DNA of 64,000 bases from Thermoanaerobaculum sp964488355 (GTDB lineage Bacteria; Acidobacteriota; Thermoanaerobaculia; Thermoanaerobaculales; Thermoanaerobaculaceae), in contig CAZAUJ010000001.1 in NCBI GenBank assembly GCA_964488355.1, positions 219,942 to 283,941 of the forward strand, given 5' to 3'. The translations under genes and the position numbers were made by a program. The notes below the pieces were generated by a model that saw only the letters and a program-made list of their open reading frames with translations, was not told the origin of the DNA and ran no database searches. This document shows positions 1-9,352 of the stretch, piece after piece (position 1 is the first letter of the stretch; every line of letters begins with the position of its first letter).

Positions 1-954
1 GGGAAACACTCGGCGCACCAGGCTGCGGTAGGGGCCCAGGTCGCGGGCCACCAGCGCCGCATCTTCGGCTCGGCCGCCGGCGTCCAGGAAGCGGAGAATG
101 TCTTCGGCGGCGTAGCGCACCTCCGCCTCGAGGCTAGGGGCCTGCCAGAGCTCCGCCGAAATAGGGCCTGGGCGGCTCTGCGGCCGTGAAGCGGGAGAAA
201 GGCAGAAACGTTCCATCAAGCGGGCAAGGAAACCGGCACCTGCCCACCCGCCCTCACCCACCGGGTCGGGAGGGAGAACCAGAAACAGCTCGGAGGGAAC
301 CGCACCGGCCACCGCTTGGAGAAAATCCCCCGCCCGGGCCGTCACATCGGCAAAACCGTAAACCACCAGGCGGCCAGCGCGCAGCAAGCCACGCGGATGG
401 CGGGAAAGCTGGTTAGCCGCCAGCGCCAGAAGGTCGGAGCTGCGCCAAACGTGTTTCTCTTCCATCTGCCCCGCCACATGGGCTGCCACTTCCAGCACTG
501 CAAGACCGCGCGAGCCCACCACCCCCGAATCCGCCTGCTCCACCGCCTCGCGGCAAGCTTCTTCGTGGGCGGGGGTAAAGCCCGCATCCAGCAGGTCCCG
601 CACGGTTGACACCAGCGGGTCCACCGCTTCCAAGGAGCTCACCATCGCCAATTTGGGGTCTGCCAGCTCCTGCGCCGCACGGCTTACCAGCACGGGCAGC
701 AGCCCATCCCGGGCAAGAACCGCTGCTCCCGCCGCCTGAAGCACCTCGTGGGCGAGCTCTTGCAGGGTGACCACGCGCACACCAAGCCAAGCTGGCTTTT
801 TTTGGCAAAGGCGCGCGGCCAGCCCACGGCGAAGGGAACGCGAGGGAACCACCACCAGCTTTTCCTGCCAAGGGTCGCCGCTGGCCAGCCAATCAAACAA
901 AGCCTCTTCTGCCTCCAGCGGTGAGGAAAACAGGTGGTAACCAACACGCGGCAT
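1..954 (-). CDS. AddB/RexB-like nuclease-helicase subunit, N-terminal part (runs off window)
   Basis: A reading frame of 318 codons starts at ATG 954-952 and stays open to base 1, so the gene is cut by the window edge. The start is MPRVGYHLFSSPLEAEEALF. It continues with LVVVPSRSLRRGLAARL and GVRVVTLQELAHEVL, the pattern of the N-terminal inactivated-helicase half of AddB-type subunits of the AddAB recombinational-repair exonuclease. The C-terminal PD-(D/E)XK nuclease domain would lie outside the window. A -10 like TACACT lies six bases upstream of the ATG, with no Shine-Dalgarno, so the mRNA may be leaderless. The family call rests on the N-terminus only; another superfamily I helicase relative is possible. 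Confidence 0.7.
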   Translation of the reverse strand, partial: MPRVGYHLFSSPLEAEEALFDWLASGDPWQEKLVVVPSRSLRRGLAARLCQKKPAWLGVRVVTLQELAHEVLQAAGAAVLARDGLLPVLVSRAAQELADPKLAMVSSLEAVDPLVSTVRDLLDAGFTPAHEEACREAVEQADSGVVGSRGLAVLEVAAHVAGQMEEKHVWRSSDLLALAANQLSRHPRGLLRAGRLVVYGFADVTARAGDFLQAVAGAVPSELFLVLPPDPVGEGGWAGAGFLARLMERFCLSPASRPQSRPGPISAELWQAPSLEAEVRYAAEDILRFLDAGGRAEDAALVARDLGPYRSLVRRVFP

Positions 955-960
955 AGGCCA

Positions 961-966
961 AGTGTA
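961..966 (-). promoter_or_regulatory. -10 element TACACT (extended TGC-TACACT), leaderless geometry
   Basis: Read on the minus strand, TGCTACACT is followed by six bases and the ATG at 954. The same TGCTACACT string precedes the sulfotransferase start at 32170, with seven bases between. No clear -35 is visible. Confidence 0.5.
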
Positions 967-991
967 GCAGAACGACCTTAGGAGATGGGGG

Positions 992-1078
992 TGGTGCCGG
1001 AGGTGGGAGTCGAACCCACACGCCCGCGGGGGGCACGGGATTTTGAGTCCCGCGCGTCTGCCATTCCGCCACTCCGGC
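992..1078 (-). tRNA. tRNA-Leu (anticodon CAA)
   Basis: The minus strand reads GCCGGAG...CTCCGGC-A-CCA. It has a perfect 7-bp acceptor stem, an encoded CCA end, an anticodon stem CGGGA/TCCCG around the loop CTCAAAA (anticodon CAA, reading UUG), a long class II variable arm, and the T-loop GTTCGACTC. It is 87 nt long, as expected for tRNA-Leu. It lies just upstream of the AddB-like gene on the same strand. Confidence 0.95.
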
Positions 1079-1226
1079 GCGCCCACGCATTCTGCCCTAG
1101 CCCGCGTCCCCTGTCAACGAAGCTGGCACCCACCCCATCTGGGCGCCAAACCTCTGGCGACCCCCTTTTTTCTGGTCAAGACGCCTATGCTGCATTCCTG
1201 CAAGGTTGACGTCTCCCTCCGCCACG

Positions 1227-1398
1227 TCGTTGCGAGGGGGCGAAGGTCCCGAAGCAATCTCGTTTTTCCGCCGGCAGCGGCAAACCCACGGATGGCTGGG
1301 ATTGCTTCGCTTCGCTCGCAATGACGGCGCTGCGGCGTGCTTGCAGCGGCACCAGGGCCCTTCCGTCATTGCCAGGCGCCGAAGGCGCCGAAGTAACC
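1227..1398. repeat. Composite inverted-repeat element, copy A
   Basis: Arm 1 (1227-1262, TCGTTGCGAGG... GAAGCAATCTCG) is answered by an inverted arm 2 (1300-1326, GATTGCTTCG...CGCAATGACG). A linker with CTTGCAGCGG and AGGGCCCTTCC follows, then a third arm in the arm 1 orientation (1364-1398). The same order of arms and linker recurs at 3248-3412. No open reading frame of interest is seen between the tRNA and the sulfurylase gene apart from this element. Confidence 0.75.
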
Positions 1399-1431
1399 TT
1401 GGTGTCGCCGGGATGCGCAAGGTGCCAACGC

Positions 1432-1437
1432 TATAAT
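1432..1437 (+). promoter_or_regulatory. -10 box TATAAT of the sulfurylase/kinase gene
   Basis: A perfect TATAAT lies 22 bases upstream of the ATG at 1460, with a GGAGGAG ribosome-binding site between. No convincing -35 stands 16-18 bases upstream. The box lies just past the end of repeat copy A, so the element may influence this promoter. Confidence 0.55.
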
Positions 1438-1459
1438 CGCTGCCCTCGGAGGAGACGGC

Positions 1460-3181
1460 ATGCCCACATCTTTGGTTCCACCCCACGGAGGCAACCTGGT
1501 CAACCTGCTGGTTTCCGCGCCGCGTCGGCAGGAGCTCATGCGCGAAAGCCTGCACTGGCCATCCTGGAACCTCACGCCCAGGCAACTTTGCGATTTCGAG
1601 CTCCTGGCCAACGGCGGCTTTTCCCCCCTCACCGGCTTCCTCGGCTCCGCCGACTGGCAGTCGGTTTTGCACACCATGCGCTTGGCTTGCGGGCTCCTTT
1701 GGCCCATCCCCGTGACCTTGGACGTGCCCGAAGAGCTGGCCAAGGAGCTGGGCCCTGGCAGCCACCTGCTGCTGCGCGATGCGGAAGAAGTGCCCCTCGG
1801 CGTGCTCCACGTGCGGGAGGTGTTCCAACCGGACAAAGAGGAGGAAGCGCGCGCCGTTTACGGCACCACCGACCCGCAGCACCCGGGAGTGGCGGCGCTG
1901 GACCAAGCCCACCCCTGGTACGTAGCCGGCCCGGTGGAGGCGCTGCAGCTACCCACTCACGACGATTTTCAACAGCTGCGCCTCGCGCCGCAACAAACGC
2001 GGGAGGTCTTTACGCGCTGGGGATGGAAAAAAGTCGTGGCCTTCCAGACCCGCAACCCCATGCACCGCGCCCACGTGGAGCTGACCGTGCAGGCAGCCAA
2101 AGACACCGGAGCCTCCCTCCTCATTCACCCCGTGGTCGGGCTCACCAAACCCGGTGATGTGGACCACTACACCCGCGTGCGCTGCTACCAAGCCCTCCTT
2201 CCCCACTACCCCCCCGGCATGGCCACTCTGGCCCTTTTGCCCCTGGCCATGCGCCTGGCTGGCCCGCGGGAAGCGCTGTGGCACGCCATCATACGCAAGA
2301 ACCACGGCTGCAGCCACTTCATCGTTGGCCGGGACCATGCCGGTCCCGGTGCGGATGCCAGCGGCCGGCCCTTTTACGAACCCTACGCCGCGCAAGAGCT
2401 GGTGCGCCAGCACCAGGACGAGCTGGGCGTGGCGATGGTGCCCTTCAAAAACATGGTGTACGTTGAGGAGCTTGAGGGCTACGTGGAGGAGGACCGTGTG
2501 CCGCCGGGTAGCACCGTGCGCAGCCTCTCAGGCACCCAACTGCGTCGCCTGCTAGCGGAGGGCAAGCCCATCCCCAGCTGGTTCACCTACCCTGAGGTGG
2601 CGGCGGAGCTTCGCCGCACTTACCCCCCGCGTTCACAGCAAGGATTCACCGTGTTTTTCACTGGGCTTTCCGGGTCGGGGAAATCCACCTTGGCGCGCAT
2701 CCTGCAGGTCAAGCTGCTGGAAATTGGCGGCCGCTCCGTCACCCTGTTGGATGGCGATTTGGTGCGCAAGCACCTTTCCTCGGAGCTGGGTTTTTCCAAG
2801 CGCGATCGGGACATCAATATCCGCCGCATAGGATTCGTCGCGGCGGAAATTACCAAGGCGGGCGGTGTGGCCCTGTGCGCGCCCATTGCCCCCTACGACA
2901 GTGTGCGTCGGGAAATTCGCCGCGAGGTAAGCCGCCACGGCGGCTTCATCCTAGTTCACGTGAGCACGCCGCTGGAGGTGTGCGAACAGCGGGACAGGAA
3001 AGGCCTTTACGCCAAAGCGAGGGCAGGCCTGATTCCCGAGTTCACCGGGATTTCCGACCCCTACGAGCCGCCCAGCGATGCGGAGCTGGTGCTGGACACC
3101 AGCCAGCTCACCGCCGGGGAGGCGGTGCACGAGATCCTCCTTTACCTGGAGCGGGAAGGCTACATCGCGGCAAAAGGCTAG
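1460..3181 (+). CDS. Bifunctional sulfate adenylyltransferase / adenylylsulfate kinase
   Basis: The 573-aa protein makes APS from sulfate and ATP and then phosphorylates APS to PAPS in the cytoplasm. The N-terminal ATP sulfurylase part (about residues 1-390) carries QTRN at 196-199, HRAH at 202-205 and GRDHAGPG at 290-297. The C-terminal APS kinase (about 395-573) has a Walker A GLSGSGKST at 402-410 followed by LLDGD and the ISDPYEPP region. ATG 1460 follows a GGAGGAG site. No sulfite-forming reductase genes are adjacent, while two sulfotransferases lie nearby (10435 and 31385), so its likely job here is PAPS supply for sulfation. It resembles the fused Sat-CysC enzymes known in other bacteria. 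Confidence 0.93.
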   Translation: MPTSLVPPHGGNLVNLLVSAPRRQELMRESLHWPSWNLTPRQLCDFELLANGGFSPLTGFLGSADWQSVLHTMRLACGLLWPIPVTLDVPEELAKELGPGSHLLLRDAEEVPLGVLHVREVFQPDKEEEARAVYGTTDPQHPGVAALDQAHPWYVAGPVEALQLPTHDDFQQLRLAPQQTREVFTRWGWKKVVAFQTRNPMHRAHVELTVQAAKDTGASLLIHPVVGLTKPGDVDHYTRVRCYQALLPHYPPGMATLALLPLAMRLAGPREALWHAIIRKNHGCSHFIVGRDHAGPGADASGRPFYEPYAAQELVRQHQDELGVAMVPFKNMVYVEELEGYVEEDRVPPGSTVRSLSGTQLRRLLAEGKPIPSWFTYPEVAAELRRTYPPRSQQGFTVFFTGLSGSGKSTLARILQVKLLEIGGRSVTLLDGDLVRKHLSSELGFSKRDRDINIRRIGFVAAEITKAGGVALCAPIAPYDSVRREIRREVSRHGGFILVHVSTPLEVCEQRDRKGLYAKARAGLIPEFTGISDPYEPPSDAELVLDTSQLTAGEAVHEILLYLEREGYIAAKG

Positions 3182-3247
3182 CGGCCCCGCCCAAGGCTGG
3201 CAGCGGCAGGGACGCCCGTCCTTGCGAAGGGCCTGAAGCTCCTGTTT

Positions 3248-3412
3248 GTTATTGCGAGGGGCCGCAGGCGCCAAGGCATGCTCTCACAAGGCTGGCACCC
3301 CACCCCTCACGGGCGCATGGCTCGCTCGCAACCACGGGGTCGCCGCGTCCTTGCAGCGGAATGAGGGCCCTTCCCTCATTGCGAGGGCACCAAGTGCCCG
3401 CAGCCATCTCTA
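3248..3412. repeat. Composite inverted-repeat element, copy B
   Basis: Arms at 3248-3285 (TTATTGCGAGGGGCCGCAGG), an inverted arm at 3314-3346 (GGCTCGCTCGCAACCACGG), the linker with CCTTGCAGCGG and AGGGCCCTTCC, and a third arm at 3375-3412 (TCATTGCGAGGGCACC). Order and orientation match copy A at 1227-1398, so the sulfurylase gene lies between direct copies. Confidence 0.75.
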
Positions 3413-3581
3413 AGATTCAAATCCCTGCACTGCCTCCCCCATCATGCTGGAATTGCTACGCCTGCCGAAAGGGCTGGCAATCACCGGGGCACAACATTTT
3501 GCGAGCAGTCACAGGGCTCGACGCTTTCTCGCCTGGGAAGGCGGTGGCACGGCACGCTCCAAACGGCGGGTTCGCTCCCCC

Positions 3582-3610
3582 TTGACAACAGCTTGGCCTG
3601 ATCGCATTAT
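3582..3610 (+). promoter_or_regulatory. Promoter TTGACA-17-CATTAT of the large SLH protein gene
   Basis: A consensus -35 TTGACA (3582-3587), a 17-base spacer and CATTAT (3605-3610, four of six matches) place the start of transcription near 3617. This leaves a leader of about 265 nt before the ATG at 3885. Confidence 0.65.
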
Positions 3611-3616
3611 AGTTGG

Positions 3617-3884
3617 TAACCTCGGAGTGGTGGGTGTCGTGTGGGGCCGAGGCCAGGAGGGACGCGAAGCCCGCAGAGACCGGCAACGGCTTTGACGGGC
3701 GGATGCGAGAACCGATGGCTTTCAGGACGGCGGGGACCAGCAACGGCCCCGACCGTGGCAACCAAGGAGGCAAAATGGAGGCAGGCAGCGCGGGTCGCGC
3801 GCCACCTAAGCCGTAGCCGCTTCACCAAACTCTACCGGAGCGTGTCGGAGTGAAAGAGCCAATAAGAAAGCGAGGAGGTAATTC
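3617..3884 (+). other. Long structured 5' leader of the SLH protein mRNA
   Basis: The leader is GC-rich and can fold several stems: CCTCGG (3620) with CCGAGG (3648); GCCCG with CGGGC enclosing a CCG-GCAA-CGG tetraloop hairpin; and a strong ACGG-CGGGG...CCCCGA-CCGT hairpin near 3732-3763. It ends in GCGAGGAGGTAATTC, a good ribosome-binding site for ATG 3885. It contains GGGACGCGAAGCC and ACCGATGG, which recall pieces of the c-di-GMP-I riboswitch, but the other conserved parts are not evident. Function unknown. Confidence 0.35.
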
Positions 3885-6800
3885 ATGAAGAAAGCAAGCG
3901 TTCCATGGTTGATTCTGGGGCTTTTGGTGGTTTGGGCTGTGCCGGCGTTGGCTGCTGACACCCAGCCCTTCAAGCCCCAGATCATTTATCCGGAAAAGTT
4001 TGACGTTTCCAAGCCCTTGCGGGACGTGAAAGTGGGCAAGCCGGCGGAGATGGGCAAGCCGCGCGAGGTGGTTAACCGCACCATCCCCAAGGTCCAACCC
4101 GCTCCCAGCGGCCCCGATCGCACGCTGCAAAACTTCCCCGGCCAGCTGAGTACCCCAAACCCGCTTCTTGCCTTCCAGGGCTTGGACAGCGACGATAACC
4201 AGAATGTTTTGGGCTTCCGCGTTATGCCGCCGGACACCGAGGGAGACGTGGGTCCCAACCACTACTTCGAGTGGGTCAACCTGGTGTTCACCATTTACGA
4301 CAAGACCACCGGCACCGCGGTGCTGGGGCCGTTGCCCGGCAACGCCTTCTGGACCGGCTTCGGTGGCCCGTGCGAGATCGACAACGACGGCGACCCCATC
4401 GTTCTTTACGACCACCTGGCCGACCGCTGGTTCGTACAGCAGTTCTCCACCACCTCCCCCTACCGCCTATGCTTTGCCCTTTCCCAAACCAACGACCCCA
4501 CCGGAAGCTACTACCGTTGGGAGTACGTGTTCAGCAACAACAAGTTCCCTGACTACCCGAAAACCGGGGTGTGGCACGATGCGTATTACGTGGGCTTTAA
4601 CCAGTTCCTCAACTTAAACAACTGGTCGGGCGCGGGTGCTTTAGCCCTGGAAAAGGCGGCCATGCTCGCGGGCAACCCCAACCCGGTGATGATTTACTTC
4701 GACCTGTATTCGGTCAACCCCGCCTTCGGCAACATGTTCCCTGCCCACCTGGAGGGGCCGATTAACGGGACACCCCCGGGGATCTTCGCGGAGTGGGATG
4801 ATGCGACCTGGTTGGGCGATCCCACCGACACCGTGCGCATTTGGTACTTCACCCCGGACTGGGGCAACCCATCCAATTCCACATTCGGCGTGGCCGGCCA
4901 GCCCAACGAGCTGGTGAGCGTGGCCGATGTGGACCCGGACATGTGCGCCTACAACCGCAACTGCATCCCCCAGCAGGGCACCACGCAAAAGGTGGACGCT
5001 CTTTCCGACCGGTTGATGTACCGGATCCAGTACCGCGACTTCGGTACCTACCAAACGATAGTCATGGGGCAAACGGTGGATGCGGATGGCACGGACCACG
5101 CGGGTGTGCACTGGCGGGAGCTGCGCAACACCGGGTCCGGCTGGTCCGAATACCAGGCGGGCACCTACGCCCCCGATGCCAACCACCGCTGGATGCCCTC
5201 GGTCGCCATGGATAGCGCCGGCAACATTTGCGTGGCCTACAGCATCTCTTCCAGCTCCATGTACCCCTCCGCCGGCTACGCCTGCCGCCAGGTGAATGAC
5301 CCGCCCGGCCAACTGGGCAACGAGGTTATTTACATGGTGGGTACTGGCTACCAGAGCGGAGGCAACCGCTGGGGCGACTACTCCACCCTCAGCCTGGACC
5401 CCACCGACCAGTGCACCTTCTGGGCGGCGGAAGAGTATGGCCGCGCTTCTGGCAGCTATTTCTGGTCCACCTACGTGGCCAGCTTTAAGATGCCCAACTG
5501 CGTGGCCGGGCCCTCGGGCACGGTGCACGGTACGGTCACCAACTCGATCACCTCCTCACCCATCCCCAACGCCCAGGTGACGGCGGTAGGCACGAACACC
5601 TACCAAACCACCACCAACAGCTCGGGGCAGTACTCCCTGTCCTTACCACCGGATACCTACGACATCACCTTTTCCGCCTTTGGCTACAACAGCTACACGC
5701 AGACGGGCGTGGTGGTGAACGACCAGGATGACATCCTCCTTGACGTGCAACTTACCCCCACCGCCACCGCCGATTTGGATGGCTTCGTCACCGGTCAAGC
5801 CCACGGATGGCCGTTGTATGCCAAGGTGGTGGTGAAGTACAGCGGCAACCCGGTGGCCGAGACCTTCACCAACCCCTTCAACGGCTACTACCTGTTCACT
5901 GGCCTTCCCGCCCTTGTCATCTACACCGTCGAGGTGACGCCGCAAATCCCCGGCTACCTGCCCGCCAGCGATACCATCAACCTGCCCACCAGCGGCATGA
6001 CCAAAAATTTCGTGTTGGTGGATGACAACAGCGCTGAGTGGGTCCAGTGCGTCCTCATTGGCGGCCTCAACGAGAACTTTGAGGGCAGCTTCCCGCCGCC
6101 CGGCTGGAAGGTGGAGGTCTATAACAGCAACACCAACAACAACTGGCGGCGCAACGACCAGTGGGGTCGAAGCAACATCGTGCCCGGTGGCTCGGGTTAC
6201 GCTGCGGGTGCGGACTCCGATGCAGCGGGTTCAGGCTCCGGCCCGTTCGACACCGCCCTCGTGAGCCCCTGGATTCAACTGCCCCCCGGCCGGGAGCTGG
6301 CCTTCGACCATTACTTCAACGCGTACTACGCCACCGACCGGGCCTACGTGGACATTTGCACCACCCCCTGTGCCAGCTGGACCAACCTTTTGACGTTCGC
6401 TAGCGATAACTCGTTGCCGCAGACGGTGGACCTGTCGGCCTACGGCGGCCAGCTGGTGCGCATCCGCTTCCGCTACGTTTCCGGCAACTGGGCCTGGTAC
6501 TGGTACATCGACAACGTGCGCACGCAGACACCGGCCGTCCCGCCACCGCCCCCAACCTCCCAGTGGGTGGAAAACTTCGATGGGACCACCCCGCCCAACC
6601 TGCCCATTAACTGGGCGCAAGTGGACGTGGACCCTAACGGAGAAGGAAATTGGGAAACAGCCAACCAAACCGTGCACCCCTCAGGCCAGCCTCCATATTC
6701 GGCGCCCAACTTGGTCTACTTCAACTCGTACACTGCGCCCTCGGGGAGGTCCACTCGCCTTTACAAGACCACTACCGAAACCATCCCGGCAGGGCAAACG

Positions 6801-9080
6801 GGCTTCGTGGGCTTCTGGATGTACCACGACACCGGTTTTTCCGGCGCAGCGGACCGCGTGCAGGTGCAGTACTCCACCGACGGCACCACCTGGGTCAACG
6901 CCGGCAACCCCATCAACCGCTACGACGGCACCACCGGCTGGAAGTACCACCAAGTGGAGCTCACCGGTGCCAGTGGAAGCGTGTACATCGGTCTTCTGGG
7001 AATTAGCGACTATGGCAACGACGTGCACGTAGACGATGTGGAGTTCCTGCTGGGCACCGGCGGAACCCCACCCATCCCCGACAATCCCACCCTCTCGTGC
7101 ACCCCGGTGCCCGGTACCTTGGTGATGGGCTTCGTCACCGACCAGAACACCGGTTTGCCGGTGATCGGTGCCACGGTCACCAACAACGAAACCGGCAACA
7201 GCGGCACCAGCGTAGCCACCCCGATCGATGCCAACCTGAACGACGGCTTCTACTGGCTGTACGTGCCCCAGCCCGGCAACGGTCCAGCTACCCGTACCTT
7301 CACCGCCACCAAGACCGGCTACGGCCCGGCTAACGCCAGCGCCGTGCTACCGCCCAACACCACCTACCAAATCAATTTCGCTCTGCCTTCCGGCTGGCTG
7401 GTGGTGAGCCCCACCGCCCTGTTCTCGCGCCTGTACACCGGTCAGGACGAGCACCAGAACCTGAACCTCACCAACCAGGGCGGCATGCCGGTGAATTACT
7501 CCCTGTTCGTCATCCCGCAAGCCAACACCTGGCCGCACTTGTCGCCGGTACAGCAGGGCCAGGGCGCTTCCGGCCCCTCTTCCATCGGTCGCGCGCCCTT
7601 CGTCCAGCCGCCGGCTTACGGCAAGATCGTGCCGCCGGCGCTCACCAGCGTGGAAGCCTACGGGGTGGATGTCTACCCCGGCTCCCAGCTCAAGTACTGG
7701 CCGGATATCACCGTGCCGGGTACGGCGACCAATGTGGGCTCTGATACCAACGACGACTTTGGTGGCGATTTCATCCTGGGCGACTTCTCCAAGCTCTACG
7801 TGTTGGATTACAGCAACAACCAGCTGGCCTACCTGGACACTGCCACCGCTGTCCGTACGGTGGTGGGCCCGGCGGTGCCTTCCGCCGGTCACCAGTGGAC
7901 GGGTATGACGGCGGCGCTCAACGGCACCGTCTACGCCAGCGCTAGCGATTGCTCCAGCTCCACCCTCTACACCATTGATAAGAACACCGGCACGGCGACT
8001 CTCATTGGGACCATCACCAACGCCCCCTGCGCCATCAACCTGGCCATTGACCAGGCAGGCCAGTGGCTGTACGCCGTGGACATCGTCAACGATAACCTGG
8101 TGCGCATTGACCCGGCTACCGCCGCCGGCACCATCGTCGGCCCGGTCGGCATCGATGCCAACTACGCGCAAGGCATGGACTTCGACGAGCTGACCGGCAC
8201 CCTCTACTGGGCGGCCTACAGCAGCTCCGGCGAGCTGCGGGTACTGGATACCACCACCGGTGCGTCCACCTTGGTGGGTGCGCTCCCCGGTGGGGCGGAA
8301 GTTGACGCGCTGGCCATCAAGAGCTTCGCTGGCGGCGTGTGCTGGCTCACCCTCACACCGGATACGGGCAGTGTGCCCGCCAACAGCAGCGTGGTGGTGG
8401 ATGCTCACTTCCAAGCCACAAGCACCTGCCCGCCGCTTTACGGCTCGCAGCGGGCCACCATCACTGTGATACACGACTCCGCTTACCCCGTGACCAACCC
8501 CTCGGTCTGCTTCTACCGGGCCTTCAACGACGTGCCACAGGGTCACCAGTTCGACAAGTACATCCATGCCCTCGGCGGCGCCGGTATCACCCAGGGCAGC
8601 GGCGGTAACTTCCAGCCTGCGGTGAACATCACCCGCTCGGTGATGGCTCGCTGGCTCCTGCTGGCTCGCTACGGCAACACGTACGCGCCGCCACCGTGCA
8701 TCACCAGCCCCTTTGCCGATGTGGACTGCGAGAGCACACCCAACGCCGACTGGATCGTGGATGCTTTCAACAAGGGCATCACCAGCGGTTGCGGTTCGGG
8801 CCTATACTGCCCCAGCAACCCAGTCAAGCGCAATCAGATGTCCGTGTTCCTGCTCAAGGCGAAGGCCCCCAACCCCTCCACCTACACGCCACCGGCGTGC
8901 ACCGGTATTTTCAACGACGTTCCCTGCCCCGGAACCTTTGCCGACTGGATCGAGGACCTCTATAACCAGGGTGTCACCTCCGGTTGTGGCGGCGGCAACT
9001 TCTGCCCCGGCAACTACGTGACGCGCGGCCACATGTCCGTGTTCGTGGTGAAGAACTGGAGCATCCCCACCTGCCCGTAA
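3885..9080 (+). CDS. Large secreted multidomain protein with C-terminal SLH repeats
   Basis: The 1731-aa protein begins with a signal peptide (MKKASVPWLILGLLVVW...ALA). Residues about 60-540 form a domain I do not recognise. Two carboxypeptidase-regulatory-like beta domains follow at about 545-720 and one more at about 1079-1170. Two jelly-roll modules of the choice-of-anchor type (ENFEGSFPPPGWK at about 729, VENFDGTTPPNLP at about 895) lie between them. A beta-propeller-like stretch (about 1289-1480, repeated LYVLD, LDTTTG) precedes three C-terminal SLH repeats (about 1544-1731) with GCGSGLYCP and GCGGGNFCP motifs. SLH repeats anchor proteins to the cell wall or a secondary polymer, so this is likely a cell-surface protein. 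It is transcribed alone between its own promoter and a strong terminator. Confidence 0.88.
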   Translation: MKKASVPWLILGLLVVWAVPALAADTQPFKPQIIYPEKFDVSKPLRDVKVGKPAEMGKPREVVNRTIPKVQPAPSGPDRTLQNFPGQLSTPNPLLAFQGLDSDDNQNVLGFRVMPPDTEGDVGPNHYFEWVNLVFTIYDKTTGTAVLGPLPGNAFWTGFGGPCEIDNDGDPIVLYDHLADRWFVQQFSTTSPYRLCFALSQTNDPTGSYYRWEYVFSNNKFPDYPKTGVWHDAYYVGFNQFLNLNNWSGAGALALEKAAMLAGNPNPVMIYFDLYSVNPAFGNMFPAHLEGPINGTPPGIFAEWDDATWLGDPTDTVRIWYFTPDWGNPSNSTFGVAGQPNELVSVADVDPDMCAYNRNCIPQQGTTQKVDALSDRLMYRIQYRDFGTYQTIVMGQTVDADGTDHAGVHWRELRNTGSGWSEYQAGTYAPDANHRWMPSVAMDSAGNICVAYSISSSSMYPSAGYACRQVNDPPGQLGNEVIYMVGTGYQSGGNRWGDYSTLSLDPTDQCTFWAAEEYGRASGSYFWSTYVASFKMPNCVAGPSGTVHGTVTNSITSSPIPNAQVTAVGTNTYQTTTNSSGQYSLSLPPDTYDITFSAFGYNSYTQTGVVVNDQDDILLDVQLTPTATADLDGFVTGQAHGWPLYAKVVVKYSGNPVAETFTNPFNGYYLFTGLPALVIYTVEVTPQIPGYLPASDTINLPTSGMTKNFVLVDDNSAEWVQCVLIGGLNENFEGSFPPPGWKVEVYNSNTNNNWRRNDQWGRSNIVPGGSGYAAGADSDAAGSGSGPFDTALVSPWIQLPPGRELAFDHYFNAYYATDRAYVDICTTPCASWTNLLTFASDNSLPQTVDLSAYGGQLVRIRFRYVSGNWAWYWYIDNVRTQTPAVPPPPPTSQWVENFDGTTPPNLPINWAQVDVDPNGEGNWETANQTVHPSGQPPYSAPNLVYFNSYTAPSGRSTRLYKTTTETIPAGQTGFVGFWMYHDTGFSGAADRVQVQYSTDGTTWVNAGNPINRYDGTTGWKYHQVELTGASGSVYIGLLGISDYGNDVHVDDVEFLLGTGGTPPIPDNPTLSCTPVPGTLVMGFVTDQNTGLPVIGATVTNNETGNSGTSVATPIDANLNDGFYWLYVPQPGNGPATRTFTATKTGYGPANASAVLPPNTTYQINFALPSGWLVVSPTALFSRLYTGQDEHQNLNLTNQGGMPVNYSLFVIPQANTWPHLSPVQQGQGASGPSSIGRAPFVQPPAYGKIVPPALTSVEAYGVDVYPGSQLKYWPDITVPGTATNVGSDTNDDFGGDFILGDFSKLYVLDYSNNQLAYLDTATAVRTVVGPAVPSAGHQWTGMTAALNGTVYASASDCSSSTLYTIDKNTGTATLIGTITNAPCAINLAIDQAGQWLYAVDIVNDNLVRIDPATAAGTIVGPVGIDANYAQGMDFDELTGTLYWAAYSSSGELRVLDTTTGASTLVGALPGGAEVDALAIKSFAGGVCWLTLTPDTGSVPANSSVVVDAHFQATSTCPPLYGSQRATITVIHDSAYPVTNPSVCFYRAFNDVPQGHQFDKYIHALGGAGITQGSGGNFQPAVNITRSVMARWLLLARYGNTYAPPPCITSPFADVDCESTPNADWIVDAFNKGITSGCGSGLYCPSNPVKRNQMSVFLLKAKAPNPSTYTPPACTGIFNDVPCPGTFADWIEDLYNQGVTSGCGGGNFCPGNYVTRGHMSVFVVKNWSIPTCP

Positions 9081-9104
9081 GGGCAAAGCTCACGCTCTTT
9101 GTCC

Positions 9105-9134
9105 AGGCCGGGCCGAAAGGCCCGGCCTTTTTTT
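9105..9134 (+). terminator. Rho-independent terminator of the SLH protein gene
   Basis: AGGCCGGGCC-GAAA-GGCCCGGCCT is a perfect 10-bp stem with a GAAA loop, followed by seven T. It begins 25 bases after the TAA at 9080. Confidence 0.95.
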
Positions 9135-9352
9135 GGTGCTTTCGTCGTCTTCAGGGCTGGAAACCAGGCGAAACCAAGTCCTCGGCACGTCCGCCATCTT
9201 CGGGTGGCTGGCATCCTGCAGCATCAGCCTAACCTTCGGGAAAAGCCTGCTAGCCGGCCCCCGCGGAATCCTTCCATACCAGCCGTAAAAGGGTCTAGGG
9301 TCACTGCAATGTGGCCGGGAGCCACGAAGGCCCCGAGAGCGCACCCGCAGCC

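Noticed and set aside
1227..1398. CRISPR array or insertion sequence in the repeat elements
   Set aside because: Units are irregular and partly inverted, no transposase frame is nearby, and there are no uniform spacers.
3617..3760. c-di-GMP-I (GEMM) riboswitch in the SLH leader
   Set aside because: Two short matches exist, but the first conserved strand with GGCAAACC and a pairing partner for ACCGATGG are not found, so I list only a structured leader.
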